DNA from: Cladopsammia gracilis
Taxonomy: Eukaryota; Cnidaria; Anthozoa; Scleractinia; Dendrophylliidae
Direction: 5' to 3'
Assembly (NCBI GenBank): GCA_022457155.1
Contig: JAJGOT010000072.1
Location: 248,001 to 312,000 of the forward strand
DNA length: 64,000 nt
In this document: in pieces, positions 1 through 13,400 of the stretch
How the letters are laid out: the number at the start of each line of letters is the position of its first letter
How positions within the stretch are numbered: the stretch's first letter is position 1
Program-made: the position numbers and the translations under genes
The notes under the pieces: generated by a model
The model's database searches: none
Told to the model about the DNA's origin: nothing
Seen by the model: only the letters and a program-made list of their open reading frames with translations

Positions 1-995
1 TGATTTTGGAACCAAATTTTCACTTGCGTCGGCGTAAGGTTTATCATCCGGCCTAGTTGTTCTCTCTCGGGTGCCGATAAGTATCGTTGATATCTAAACC
101 TTCTCTCCAACTCATAGATTTGTTGTTTTGTGAACAAAACGCGACGTTTTCTTTTCTTGGGAGCTTCGCTGGACTCGTCTTTGTTGACTTTTGAAGCTTG
201 CTGTAGCATATCACCTCCAGAGCACTCGTCGCTCAACTCAGGATGTGGTTGAGGACCTAATCGAGCAAAAGCGGGTAAAGGCATTTGATGAGACTCGATA
301 ACACCGATTAAGGGTGATTTGGTTTTAAACTACTGGCGAGGCGGAGCTGTTGTCAAGGACTCTTATGGTTTACAAGTTTTTACTCTTTATTTAGGTAAGC
401 TATCCTGAAAACTGCGCGATCAAAAGAGATGACAATACAGCATACGATCTTCCTAGCGTAACTATGAGATAGAACAAAAAAAATCAGAATCGCAACACAC
501 AGCTTATGCTAGTTTTGGCATAATTATTTCGAAAAATACGATTTTTCCTTTAATCTTAGTGAAGTATTTAGATATGGAGAAGCTGCCCTTCAGCTTTCTT
601 TCACTACATTTCTGTTCAGTTGACGCTTCACTGAAAGATGTCATTTCATGTTCAAAGTCACGAAAGTTAGACAACGGACTTTCAAGAGATTTACCATAGC
701 TAAGGAGACAAGCAAACGTTCGTCTTCATAAAGTGTCATAAAGCAAAATATCCTGCAGGAATTTAGAGGGGTTGAAAAGAGCATTTAAAGTCACAGTATT
801 GTACCTACCCAAAGAGTTGTCTTGGCTTTTGCCGGAAGGTGGCATCGCTGTTAGTATGCAATTAGATCCTGTTGGCCGATCGGGAGAGAGATTAACACCT
901 TGACAAATATTAGGAACCCTTGGAGTTGTGTTAGAGCAGCTTTGGAGGCACGATTCCGGGAGACTTAGGATGTTCTTCACAGAAAAAGAAGACAT
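1..995 (-). CDS. Gene A: NK2-class homeobox transcription factor, 3' end cut by window edge
   Basis: Two-exon model on the minus strand. Exon 1 is 995-809 (62 codons plus one base) and exon 2 is 256-1, running off the window. The ATG at 995 opens [15 protein letters not shown], an eh1/TN repression motif (FSVKNIL at residues 4-10) like that starting genes B and C. The donor is read as G|GTAGGT and the acceptor as GATTAG|GT, both phase 1, as in the other three genes. The homeodomain starts near residue 97 ([12 protein letters not shown]) and can be followed through WFQN to half of the His52 codon, so Tyr54 and everything after it lies outside the window. Expected role, from the family, is a sequence-specific nuclear regulator that can bind Groucho/TLE. 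The acceptor choice is inferred: a second in-frame path from about 330 is possible, but it does not match the phase of the donor. The NK2-class call is strong; orthology to a named NKX2 gene cannot be decided here. Confidence 0.85.
257..808 (-). other. Gene A intron (552 bp)
   Basis: AT-rich spacer between the two inferred coding exons of gene A. It is bounded on the minus strand by GTAGGT at 808 and a pyrimidine-rich stretch ending in AG at 257. I see no repeat or second gene in it. Confidence 0.6.
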
Positions 996-3900
996 AACGA
1001 GTCCCGACGGAGGGTGCTCAAGATGGCTGCTGGCCTGTTGTCTGTACACAGATCAAAGGGTAGGTAGGAATGTGTGGGTTGGTTAATGAGCAAGCTTGAG
1101 ACACGTCATGTATGACTCGCCTGAATTGACATAGAACACATGTTATTATTCACTGTTTGAGGAGAATTTATTTAGGGCGATAAAAAGATGTCACGTCTTT
1201 GACATGTACGTTAATTAAAATGATAGCTATTGAAATCTTTTAGACAAAGCAAAAGACTTTATAGGACTTAAAACGATTCACTTTTCTTTTCGTTGACTTC
1301 TGATCATTCGCTAACAGCGTATCCCAATTAATTCCTTAATCCCATTTTGAGAGCTGCCAATCGCATGTTCGTTTGGTTCTCATGGTGTAATTGAACATCT
1401 CTGACCACTTCCCGTTCTCTAATGTCTTTTCAACATCACGCCTCTCAAAACATTGAATTAACTCAGTAAAGGGAGGCGGGAAATTTATTGTTCTGTGGTG
1501 GAGCTCGGGAATTGTTTATTAAATAAAGTTAACTGGATTAGCTCTTGAGCAATTAACCGTTTAGAAAGCAATTTCTCTGTTCCATTCAATTGAAACGAGT
1601 GAACCGTTCTGAATAACAAGGTATGAAATTGGGGCGCTCTTGGTGTTGTTTCCGCGGACCGGGATGGGAAATATTTTTGAATTTATAAAGTTCATTGATT
1701 TTGAATTGCTAATAACCGGACTCGACAAGCTTGACAACTTTGTCTTTCTATGAAAACCTTCAGAGTTGAGATTGATTGATGGATGTTTTTCTTGCCAAAA
1801 TTAAAATTGATTCTTTTGTCTTAACTCGACGGGTGAAACTTCTAAATCGCTGCTGTCACAACACAGTCGTCGAGAAATCACATTTCATCATGATCGAAAT
1901 CACGACGTCTTAAAATTTGAAAAACTAAAATCGAATCTTAAAAGGTTTTAAAAGATTTCTAATTCTTTAATTCCTTTCCATTAGTTGATGACAGCTACTT
2001 TAGTGCAAGGAATCTAGACTTGTTTTGATTCGGAGTCGATATTTTCAAGGAGATTCATTAAATCTTTTAAGTCGTCTTTTTATCGAAATATTTTTTTTCC
2101 TAGTAAGAAATACAAATCTAAAAAGGCTAAAAATATTTGGCTTGAAATAAATTTGAAATAAAATTAAAGAATTGGTTATAAAAAAAATATCGGCAGTTCC
2201 TCGGTATACTCCTAACCTCCCACCATTGCCTTGATTACTATTTAATGAACTTTGGGGGTGGTCTTCGGATCAGGAACTCTCGTAAGCTTTTGACAATCCA
2301 GTAGCCATGTTTATTACCGCTCCGTTTTCGATTTTTAAGGGCCATGGGTCCTCCGGTAACCAAGAATGACAGACATTATAATTAAAACTTTAACTGAAGG
2401 GCCATGGACTACCTTGTCACTCTGATAGAATGTTTGAAAGTGTCACGGTGGCATCAGCGTATCTCACTGCAATTTAAAACACAGGAAACAACTAAATTGA
2501 CCTCAACAAACATCCATCCTTGCTATGAGTAGTGAAACAAAAATGTTTTGAATGCCTGTTTTGGGATTACGATCAAAAATGACAAATACTGTTTTTTTTT
2601 TTCTGACCCTAAACAGCGCAAGAACTGCCCTCTTTTCTGCATAGTTTCATTTCAATGATTTTATCGCATACTAATAAACCACTCAGTAGAAATCTTTTAA
2701 ACTTATAAAACAAGGATGCACTTAACCTGATACAATTGTTTCGTTTCTCTCTTTTTCCAAACGCTTGTCGAGACAGCCGAAGTTTACCCAAATGTTTCAT
2801 TGTTTTCATTACCTCGTCCTTCGCTGTTAATCTAAATCTCAGTTTCATCTCCAAAGGTCAGAGGACAGCTTTTTGGCGTCATTTGCTATCGTTTCTGACA
2901 AGTGGTCAGAATTGAGATGACTGTGATTCTGCCATCGATAGCAAACATCACGGAATGGTTTTGCAGCACTACAGAATATCCTCTCTACAAAATAGGGTTA
3001 TAGTAATGTTCACTGGAGCATTGCATGAGTCGCCAGAAACTTTTGGATAGAATAAATGCATTTACTAGTAATTACACTGGGCAATTATTTCCTCTTTGGA
3101 TTCATCAGTATACGCCCCTTGTCTGAGCCTTTTCTAGTTTAAATGGTGGGCAGGGCTAACTTTTTGACCCGGGCACACAAGGAAAACAATTTGGCGCCTC
3201 ATCATGACAACGAGTAGATATTGTCATCAAAAAGAAAATCAAAACAAATCAGGATGTTTTATGGTTTTTGCAAAGATTTCTTGACACATTACATTGGTGA
3301 TTCAAAAAAGTTTTGTGGGGATTAAGAGCTTAGGGGGTTAATTCACAAAAGAAAAAATTAAGTTGAAAGAGGAAATCTGTTTACATTTTACGCCTTATAA
3401 TTTCATCGGTTTATGTTGATGTCTGGGAGGCATCTTCGCGGGGGCCTAGTGTTTCTGACTCATGGCTTTTATTTTTTCTGATTCCCTCAGTCTATACTTC
3501 TGATAAAACATTGTAGAAATTGTTGATCACTGTTTAGAACATGATGCAGTAGTGGGCGCATGAATGAAATCTTTGATGCTAAGTATGAAGGGCCGGTATA
3601 ACTGATATACTCTTCAGGTCTGTGCACAAAACAAAAGAAATTACGATAGGGCGAGTGGATGGTGCCCATAGCTATGGATTCTATTGCGCTAATGAACGAC
3701 ATAATCCTAATCAATTACAATGGTGACGTTTTAAAGCACTACCTGAATGCAGAAGTCTCATATTCTAAGTGCAATAGATGATGCTACACAGTTCAATGCT
3801 TCACATTTTTATGGTATTTGTAATTTTTTTCAGAAATGTGTAGGATGCTTCTGGAATGGTATGAGAGTTATTTTAGTTATCAGTGGATTTTGATGTGGTC

Positions 3901-5332
3901 TATTGGAGTGTACAGACAATACATTTTAAACAGATTTGACTATGCGAACTCTAATTAATCAAGTACACAAATAACTGATTGATGCCATCCACAACTCAGC
4001 GATAAGCAACTGAACCAGCCGATATGGTATGAGGCTTAACTCTTCTGGTTTCGAGAAGACCGTCAAACTTCACAAAACTTAACACATGCACTTTTTACAA
4101 ATACAGGTTTCAATAATGAACGTCTTCAAAGTTTTTTAACTACTTGAAAAGAAAAGGCAAAAACTAATTATTAAATACAAGTATATAAGGTACAGCGAGC
4201 ATTTTTTTAATTAAAATTCACCCACACTTGAAACCACAAACTGTCCATATCCCATGTTCCTCCCGGTGCCTAAGTAAAGAGGCCCGGTTGGGTCTGTTTT
4301 CCCCCCAGCAAAGAACGGTCACCAATAAACTGATAAGTTGCCGAATTCCCTAATTTTAAGATCCCCCTTTTTAATACCTTATCTGAGCTAGGAATTTCAG
4401 CTATCAGTTTCCCAAAACCAACCACTCGTTCAGTGACAGAGGTCTCAGTTTACGTATTTTTGTTGAGAAACTAATTAACTTTTGCACGTCTTATCTGCCA
4501 TTTACAGAAAATGACTCAGCGAACTAACCTTAGATCAAAAAGAAAGTTGTCCTCATTTAGCTGTCACTGCATTGGACAGCCACTGTGTTATAATAAAGTT
4601 CATCTTTTGTTTAAATTCGTGCGGGTGGTCTCCATCAAACAAATATTTTGACGTCTTCGTCGTTTCTATTGAGTGTATGCAAGGGAGCTTGCTTAATTTA
4701 CTCCTATAATCCCAACAGTGTCAACATTCCAAATTGAAATAAAAAAACTCAAATTTCCTTTTTCAAACACCTTAAAACAAACACCAGAAAATATTGCTCA
4801 CGTAATGCTTTTAATTTAATGCAGGACCATGTTTCGATCCACAAAGATAAAATGTTCAAAAATATTCATCTTCCAAAGACCAAAATGGAACCGTGACAAT
4901 TCTTACAAATTACTATTAAATATCATCCTTTGTCTGTTCAGACTGACTTGATCTGCACTGAAACATTAAAGGATAGTAATATATTGGATTCGTGACATTG
5001 CATTTGTTTTGAAACTCCAATAATATTTCATTTTAATAACATACAAAAAATAACTTTTACGGGATGTATTTTGAAAGCTAATTTCCCACAATATTATTTT
5101 GAAAGCTTTCCGGTTGAATTCAGGTGTTTCTTTGCTTTATTTAAAACATATGTACGGTGGTTGATAAGACATAAACTTCCCTTTTAATAAAACAGTCTGT
5201 CAAAAAAATGCTATTGGAACTAAACCAAGAGAAACGACGCTCTTCGTTCAAAGAGATTTAACCCAAAGATTGCGATAGAAAAAAAAAACCGTTATTTTTA
5301 AGGAGCTCCAATCATTTCTGCTGGACTATTAA

Positions 5333-5533
5333 AGGACCCTTTCACTCTCAGAGTTAAGTGTTCAGTAATTTCATGTGTCTGTGGATGTTAACCCAAAATG
5401 TGAATCATACCGGTGGCTATATCTTTCAAGAAGTACTTTTGTTCATTCTGTTCTGTTCTCTTTTTTAAGATTCAGTTTTTGAAATGTTTCCAGTTTTTTG
5501 ATGATTTGGGCACTTGGGTTGAAAAAGGGTTAA
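5333..5533 (+). mobile_element. Decayed copy of the TTAA/CCCTTTCACT MITE family
   Basis: It begins with CCCTTTCACTCTCAGAGT, has GTGTCTGTGGATG and AAGTACTTTTG inside, and ends with AAAGGGTTAA at 5533. These match, in order and spacing, the ends and core of the intact copies at 35573 and 40183. The left TTAA has decayed. It is a single-unit member of the family. Confidence 0.6.
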
Positions 5534-8500
5534 GACTTGCTTGACCGTTCACCAACCCTAGCCCAGCTGTCTTTCATTGACGTTTTTTTCGTGACATTTT
5601 GAATTGGCCGTTTGTTTGATATTAAACTGAAACTTTCAGCGAAAAAAAATTCATAGTTTGCCCCACCTTATCGGCTTTCAAATCCATGCTGAAAAGATGG
5701 TCTGTACATACGCCTTCCTTTTAGTTACATTTTAAGACAGCATAAAAATGTTCAATAAGTAATCCAGATTTCTACATTATTTTCATTCTAGTCTGTTCGA
5801 CTGGAGTATTTATACTCTGAGTGTTGTGTAAAAACATCAAAACTGAAAAGTACTGTTACAAACGTCTGAACGATTTCGATCGATTTCGAGGTAAACTTAA
5901 AACTGATAAATCAGGGGTAAAGTTTAGGGAACACCGAGGATTTCACGTGGGATAACTCGGCCTTGATCTGGGGTATCAGCCGGCTGAAACACAAACTACT
6001 TTCTCATTGTAAGGATGAGAATTGAAATTGTTTTGCGTTTTTAATAAATTTCGCTTTGTTTAATTTGCCTTCCCTCACCTGTAGTGACACGCACGAGCAA
6101 TGTGTTAACTTTTTATTCGCTTCCATTCAGTCAATGAATTTTGCGGACACAATAACAGGCGCGCGTGGCACTGCACAACGGAACTGTCAACAGAGAGTTA
6201 GTATAGACGCCTGGTAGATGAAAAAACGCACTCTGACTGTCAAAACCAATTTTATGAACTGGAGGTAAAAACTAATTAAACTCCAAGCCAGGTTCATTCA
6301 TGAAAAATTGTGACATTTGACAAGCAGTCTTAGCTGATAACAACAATAGGTGAAACTTAGGCTTTTATGAACTCGTGGAGTCTTAAAGTATTGAAACATC
6401 AATGTTGTGAGAAATGCCATTTACCTAACGTTCTAATTTGTTCTAATGTGTTTCCGACAGACAGACGGAAAGTAGAACGTGTTATTATTGAATAGCAGGG
6501 CAGGGTGTTCATTTCCCTTTGTGAACAGCTACCGTGTTCTCACAAGAAACCCACCTACAAAAGCAAACAAATAAGCACAACACCGTCTTAGTTCTTTCTG
6601 TCCACGGAAAAATAATTATGGTTTTATGACGGATAATATAGACAAAACACAAGAACGCTTCCTTGCAGTACTGCACAAACTTGGGACAAAGAAGATAAGC
6701 TTGTCAAATGGATATGAACCTGTATGTGAAAATGTGTTCAGTGTAAACATTCAGACATATTGCCTCATGCCTTAATTACTTGGTTAAACCCTATTAGGTT
6801 CCGATCGGAAGTATCCATCACTCTGTTTACTTTGTCTTCCAATTCCTGCCAAGCTAGCAGAATGGAACCTTAATTTTGCCAGAAAGAAAATGTTCCAAAA
6901 ATGCTTAAGGCGCTTTCGTTTATGTTTTAGAAGGAATAATTTAGTTATCAGTCGGTCAAGTGTTTTATCTTGCAAGAACGGAAGGGAAAAGGGGGAGAAG
7001 AATCTAAAGTCGTTGAGAAATGCAAAATAATCTTTGTGATGAAGGCTTGAAGTGAAGAACTTCATGGGTTGGGTTTCCAAGCAAGTGAAGTACCTCGGAG
7101 ATAATAAATTTGTTCGTCCCTGTGAAGCGGTCTATTTGTTACACCGATACCGGTCCTTATTTTATTTTGAAACTGAAATGAACGATTTAGGTACCCGCTT
7201 ACTTTCCACGTCTTTATGTAAATGTCTTCACTGATACGGCCATCGATGTCTCGTATAACCAAAATGTCTTCTTTTAGCCTGTTAGGTCTTTTAACGGATT
7301 TTTAAGTTTTTATATGGCTAACAATGTCTTCTTATGGTCTGAACGTGTTATGTGGTTTCTTAACCGAGGCAGGTGGCAAAGAATTCTCTACTTTCGAGGC
7401 CAGTGTTTTGCATTATAGCAAAGCCGTATGGAAGAGGTAATTTGTAAATAACATTTCATTCAGATCATGTATTGTCTGTTAGTTGTTCAGTTGTTGGCAA
7501 CACGAGTTATAATCAGTTAATATTTTAAGTTGAAGGTTTTATCCGATGCTGGATCAGTGTTAGATACTATACGGACGTGGATATAAACGTCGGACTCTTA
7601 ACTGTTATACCAGCTGTCTTTGAAACACGGCGTCTTCACTGATCAAGGATTGAAATTTCTTCGGCAAGTGCCTGAAACTCGTATACGAGATATTCATATT
7701 AACAGCGATACATATTCTCTTACTTTCAAGTAGCAACGAAATTGGAAAACTAAACTGACTTTACAAATTATTGCTTGAACTATAGATTCTCTTCCAGATT
7801 CGAACCTTTGGTTAGTTAACGCTGGCTCTGCAGTAAACTGGTTGGATCATTCCAATTACTGAAATTTAGAATTCAAACAGTATTTCTTGCGATGCGGTGT
7901 GTTTGTCAATATTTTGCTTTCTGCGTTTCCTTTTTTTTTTTTTTTTTTTCGATTTTGATTTCGGGCTATCTTGGAAGTAACAGTGTTCAAATACGGCTCT
8001 CTGCTTATGCTCATGCCATTCCATGAATTGCTTGCGTGCAAGCTCAGATTTAACCTTTTTAAGGTACAATTCAAGATTAATATTTCCTATCCCCTGGATA
8101 GATTTTAAGTCACTTTCACACGATGCATAACTAAAATCGAGGTTTATAAATGCTTTAAATGCTTACCAGGTCAGTCATACAATAGGTCATACAGAGCTAC
8201 ATACACTGATAAAAGACATGTTTATTATACCGTATGAAGTCAGAATAGCCACTTGCTTTCCGTGCATTCTTTATAAAATCCTTACTCTACTAAACATGCC
8301 AACATCGAAGCAAGAAAAAAATTCATGATTTTGCATGTTTTGAAAGCATCCAGACTGAAAGAACACCAAATTATAGGCTGCTCAAGAACCTTCATTTGAA
8401 TAGAGTCACATTTTGGGGTTTCGGCATTCGTAGATTTTGAGTTAGAACAGTACAGCATGAGATCAGGTTTGATTCTGGGAATGAAAGGGTTCAGGCATAC

Positions 8501-10397
8501 TCAGTACTACCTATTGTGAAAAGTTTGTGTTTTTACCTAAACAAAGGACCATCTAGAAATTTCAAACGCTTATATGTACGAGTGCATTAACGTTGAAACG
8601 GTTTTTACTTGCCCTTGTAGTTGACTATTTAACTATTATTATGTCAGTTCATGATTTTTCTGCGGAAAACTGGTCCACAGTTCTCAATTATTCTTCCTTC
8701 TTCAATGTGTGGCTTAAAACGACTAATATGGAGACCAAATATTTGTTTTCATCCATCGATACTGCATTTTCAAGAAAAATACCTTCTCTCGGAGGTTAAT
8801 GTATGCGTTTGATGCAATATACCCAAGACATTATTCAAAACGTTCGTTTATTTAATCGTTTCACATTGCTTCAAACTTGCCAATATCGTAATCAACATCA
8901 GTGTGTCGGTTCTACATTTTCTGTGATTGAAATCCTTTAGTAGGTGTACGTGTGATCGAGTCATATTTTCCTGCGGTGCTGTTTATCTAGTGTGCTGTGT
9001 ACAAAATGGTTCTGAACTCTTTGGATGAAAATTATCCAGCATCGCTATTCACCAGTGTTGTTTGTTTTTCAAGGAGAGTGATACATTTTTTACATTTTCT
9101 GCGAGTGAACAAGAGAAAGAAAGGATTAGGTCAAAGCTCTGTGCTTTTTGCTAATGATCAGAGGAGACGGCAAGGAATGGCGACTCTTATCACTACTCTC
9201 TATACAAAATTTAACAGTGTTAATTTGCCATGTTTAAACAACTGTTTACTCGGTAGTCTTTACAGTCATGGATCTGCTGAATGTTCAGGAGAAATCTCAG
9301 TTTGGAAGAGAAAATGATCTTGAAATCGTGCAAGTTAAACTGCTTTATTTACGTTGACTGAACAAAGCAATTCTTCTCCGGCTTCTCCCTAATCAGACGA
9401 AACTGTTGAATTTCTTTGCCCCGTCATTCGTTCCTTGGTGGTAAAAGTAGGGTGATATTCTTATTCAATGACATTGTAGAAAAGCGAGTTAACACAGTAT
9501 TTAACAACTGGAGTAGAGATAAAAATTCACCGTTTATAAGAATAATACCTAAGTTCAACATTGAAAATAATCCCATTTTTTATAACACATTTTGGTAAAC
9601 AAACAATACCACTGGGGAGTACTGCCGTTTTATATTGCTTTCATTTGAATAGTCACACTTTCGGATATTTTTACGCACTGAAAGCTAGGAACCATTATAT
9701 AAGCCGGAGAAGTCAGTTTGTTTGGCGAGAAAGGGTTAAACTTCTGTCCCTTCGTAGGGTGCTAAGTGATGTAAAGAGATCATTTCTTAACACGGTATTG
9801 CTAAATTGCGAAGGTAGTTGAGAGGGGAGAGCAGATGATGAACACACAATGGAGAGTCCAAGTTTCGTGTGGATTTCTCAAGCAGCCACAATAAAAGGCC
9901 ATAAAGAGTTTGTCACGTTTTAAAGCATATCAGTTGACACAAATTCTTATAAGATATTGAAATTTCCATGAGCCAAGCCCGCCTGTCGGATCGTCTTTTT
10001 ATAGTTTGTTGGTTCAGTGCACCAAACAGTGGTCATTTTAATTTTGGTATTGCCGCCATGTTTGCTTTCAAACACAGTTCTTTTATCAGCTGTCCATATT
10101 AAACAATGCCATATTGGCTGGGCTTTCTTTCGTATCAGCTGGTTAAAGCCAGTACTATTAACTATGAAAAGCTGTAGTACGAATTCATTCCTCGCTCGCT
10201 CTACATGTATAAGACTCTGTAAAAACATGTGCATTGTTTGTGCATCTTTGTTATAGTTCCGCGCCTACTTTGTTTGCCATAAAACTGAAACACTTATCTC
10301 TAACCATATCTTGATGCTTTTAATGCCTTTATCTTTCATGTAAACCTATACGGTGATACGAAATTCGTGTTTGGAGCATATGGTATATTGAGTTTAT

Positions 10398-10413
10398 CGA
10401 GCGGGCCCGCTCG
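10398..10413. repeat. 16-bp perfect GC palindrome
   Basis: CGAGCGGGCCCGCTCG reads the same on both strands and stands out in AT-rich DNA. It has no neighbouring gene that would explain it. Confidence 0.7.
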
Positions 10414-13400
10414 TGCCATATGACACATGAGCTTTTCAAAAGCAAATCTTAAAACTCTAAGTGGAGGTAACCCGACACCCGAGCCATGAATAAATACATA
10501 ATTTATCATTTCGTTATTGTCGAGTGGTTTTCTTTTCGGGATGAAATGGCGAATTTTGAATTGGATATTTACGCATCACTCTCTCAAGATTTTTCTTTAT
10601 TATTATTCCCACTATATCTCAGTTTTGTTTCTCTCTAGATCGACAACCGAATACTGTTTTTCCAATAAATACTTTCTCTTTCACGAGAACCATCAACGGC
10701 GAGTGCCTCCTTGATATTGAACTGAAAAAAAAAACATCCTTGAACCCTTGAGGGAAGATTTCAATGACCCCAGTTAGCAAAAGGGGTCTAATTGACCGTA
10801 TCAAAACTGCACAAAATATTTTCAAAATACATTACTGTTTCTGTAGTACTGTAGTATATAAATATAAGAGTTATAGCTTTGCGTTGTCATTATCTTTGAA
10901 CCCCTTTAGTCTTGGAACAGCTTCAATGGGCAGTGTCAGTTACAACGGCGTAAACAAGTGGATAGCTAAGCTACTTACGCGCTTATTCCCGTTCTTAAAC
11001 GGCTTCAGACACGTCCTCGTTTCAACGGCGATCTCTTGCAAAACGTCCTATGTTCAATTAAAAATACGCCGAATGTTCCGCATTCACACCTTGGTCGGCT
11101 GTTCCTCTTACTTCGGTATATAGATGAATGGTCTTTTTGCGTGTAGACCGCAAACCATCTGATTCAAGATGCTACGAATAATTTTACAGTGTTGGTTGGA
11201 GTGCCCTTTGAATCAATTGATAGATACGATAAGTACAATTCTTTTGACCGAGCGGCCGCCTTTTAGAGCCACCACTTTAAAAACTTCGCTTATAAAATTT
11301 TGATAGCATGAGATTTATTTTTTTATCTAATTTTTTTTTTCTGAAAACCAAACTATAAGAAACTAAAGTCCGTGCAGTGGTAAAAGAGTTTGAGATTTAT
11401 TAACGTGATAAAAATCATTCTGTTTTTCTTTAAGATGGCTTTTGCTTTCAAAGCAAGTACATTTTGTAGACGTTTTGGCACCGAATTAAATTAAATTCTG
11501 ATGTTAAAACGAACAACCATGACACTTGTGTTACCCGCATAAGTCCGTATCGTGACGCACTGTTAAGTAATAAACTGAAGGGGGCACGTTTATCTGTGGG
11601 CTAAAAGGCTTTACGTTGTTTCTTTGTTTGTCATGGAAAATAAACAGATGAGGTGCAACATGGAACAAGAACACTCACTCGGTTACTTCCTACGAGTTTT
11701 AAACACAACTTGAATGAAAAAAAATCCCTCCCTTACGAAAGAGGAAGTTAACCGCACGACACGAAACGTCGTACTCGGCAGCTTTCATTCAAATGATCAC
11801 AGTTTAGGATTCCTTTAATAAATACCTATGATTCATGACTCTATAGAGTTTTATTCCATAACGTGGTGAACATGTTCAGAATTATAGAATAAGTGGGCAG
11901 TGGTGATTCAAGATTTGGGATGTTCACAGCTTGGATGAGTGCTTAACCTCGGCTTTATTGATACGCTAGCTAATATAAAATCTTCCCAATAAAATTCGTC
12001 TTGCTTTTGTCACTGTCTCGTTGTTATTAAATCCGAAATGAAACGGAAATACCTCGCTAGGTAAAATCCTAAAGGACGAGGAAGATGAATGATTATGGTC
12101 TAAAATGCACTGCAGTTGACGTATGAAGTTAGAAGGGCAATTTGAACGTATTGTTTGCTTACATATAGTGCTATCACTTTGAACTTTCAGGGCCAAAACA
12201 AAATATACAAGACAAACGACACCACAATGTACGAGTATAAAAGGATTAATTTTAAGAAGAATTATCCGCGCGTATCTTATGTTTTCCTATGGGGTGTGGC
12301 TTTTTATCTACGCAAAAGCATTTATCCTGGTGAATATATATATATAACGATCTTGATAAAGAAACGCTAAGCGGAAGTTTTCACGGTACCTAGACGTTCA
12401 AATGTTGGAAAGCTTAGAGAACACGATTATATTTCATGACTTTTAGAGCAAGCTCACAATGGGTTGAGAAGTCTAGACTCGCAAAGGCCACAGCTAATCC
12501 AATCAAGTTCACACGACTTATATACAACGTATGTAATATAACTTTAATTCTGATCCATTTAGACTTTGTGTTGTTTTAGTTTGTCCAGTTTATATTGAAC
12601 CGCGGGTGTTGTCGTGTTAAAGTTGTGTATGTTCATATTTTAGCCGTATAAGTCGCTATATGTTTCTAACTGAATCGGACAAGTTCTACAGCTTTTCTAT
12701 ACTGACCTACTATCTGAACTTTTAGACGCATGAACACTGCATCAATTGTGAACGAGCAGGTCTTTCAAATAAATACAACCTCTGAAGCAAGATTCTATTC
12801 ATAGCATCTTCGCGGTATAAATTCGCCCAAAAATGGAATGTTTGGTCCAGAAAGATGGCATAAAATGTTATTAGTAGATGCGATTGGCAGCTAATGGATG
12901 GAACCATCGTTTTAAAACTACTCCTTTCAATAGAGTACCCTTCTATTCGATTCCGTGCTTTTTAAATATATGGATATTGTGGGTCAATTGTGAAACAGAA
13001 GGCCAAAATGCGTTCGCAATTTTAGTTGAACTACATTGATGAATATCGTTAGAAGAAAGAACTCTAGAAGTCGATCTAAAGGGATGAGTAGCAGGTTGAG
13101 TGAATAAATACTTTAACACCGAGTTTCTACTTACAAAAAGAATTAGTTATTGAGTACATAAGAACAATTTAGCGGCAAAGGTATGCCATATAATTCAGAA
13201 ATGCAAACAGAAGTTTCCAAAAAGTGCTATCCAAGCTGGCGTTAAATACGAGCCTGTCCCCGAACAGACTCTAATCCGCCTGTATGAATTTGAATAAAAT
13301 GATCTTGTCGCGTCAGCCATTAGCACCATGCCTGACATTTTAGTCAAATAATCGGCAATGGGTTGTATCTTAGGGATAAGAAATCGTTGTTTAGCTGGGC

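Noticed and set aside
7052..7262. Short frames on both strands near 7.1 kb
   Set aside because: Mutually overlapping, under 100 codons, with no motif or codon-bias signal.
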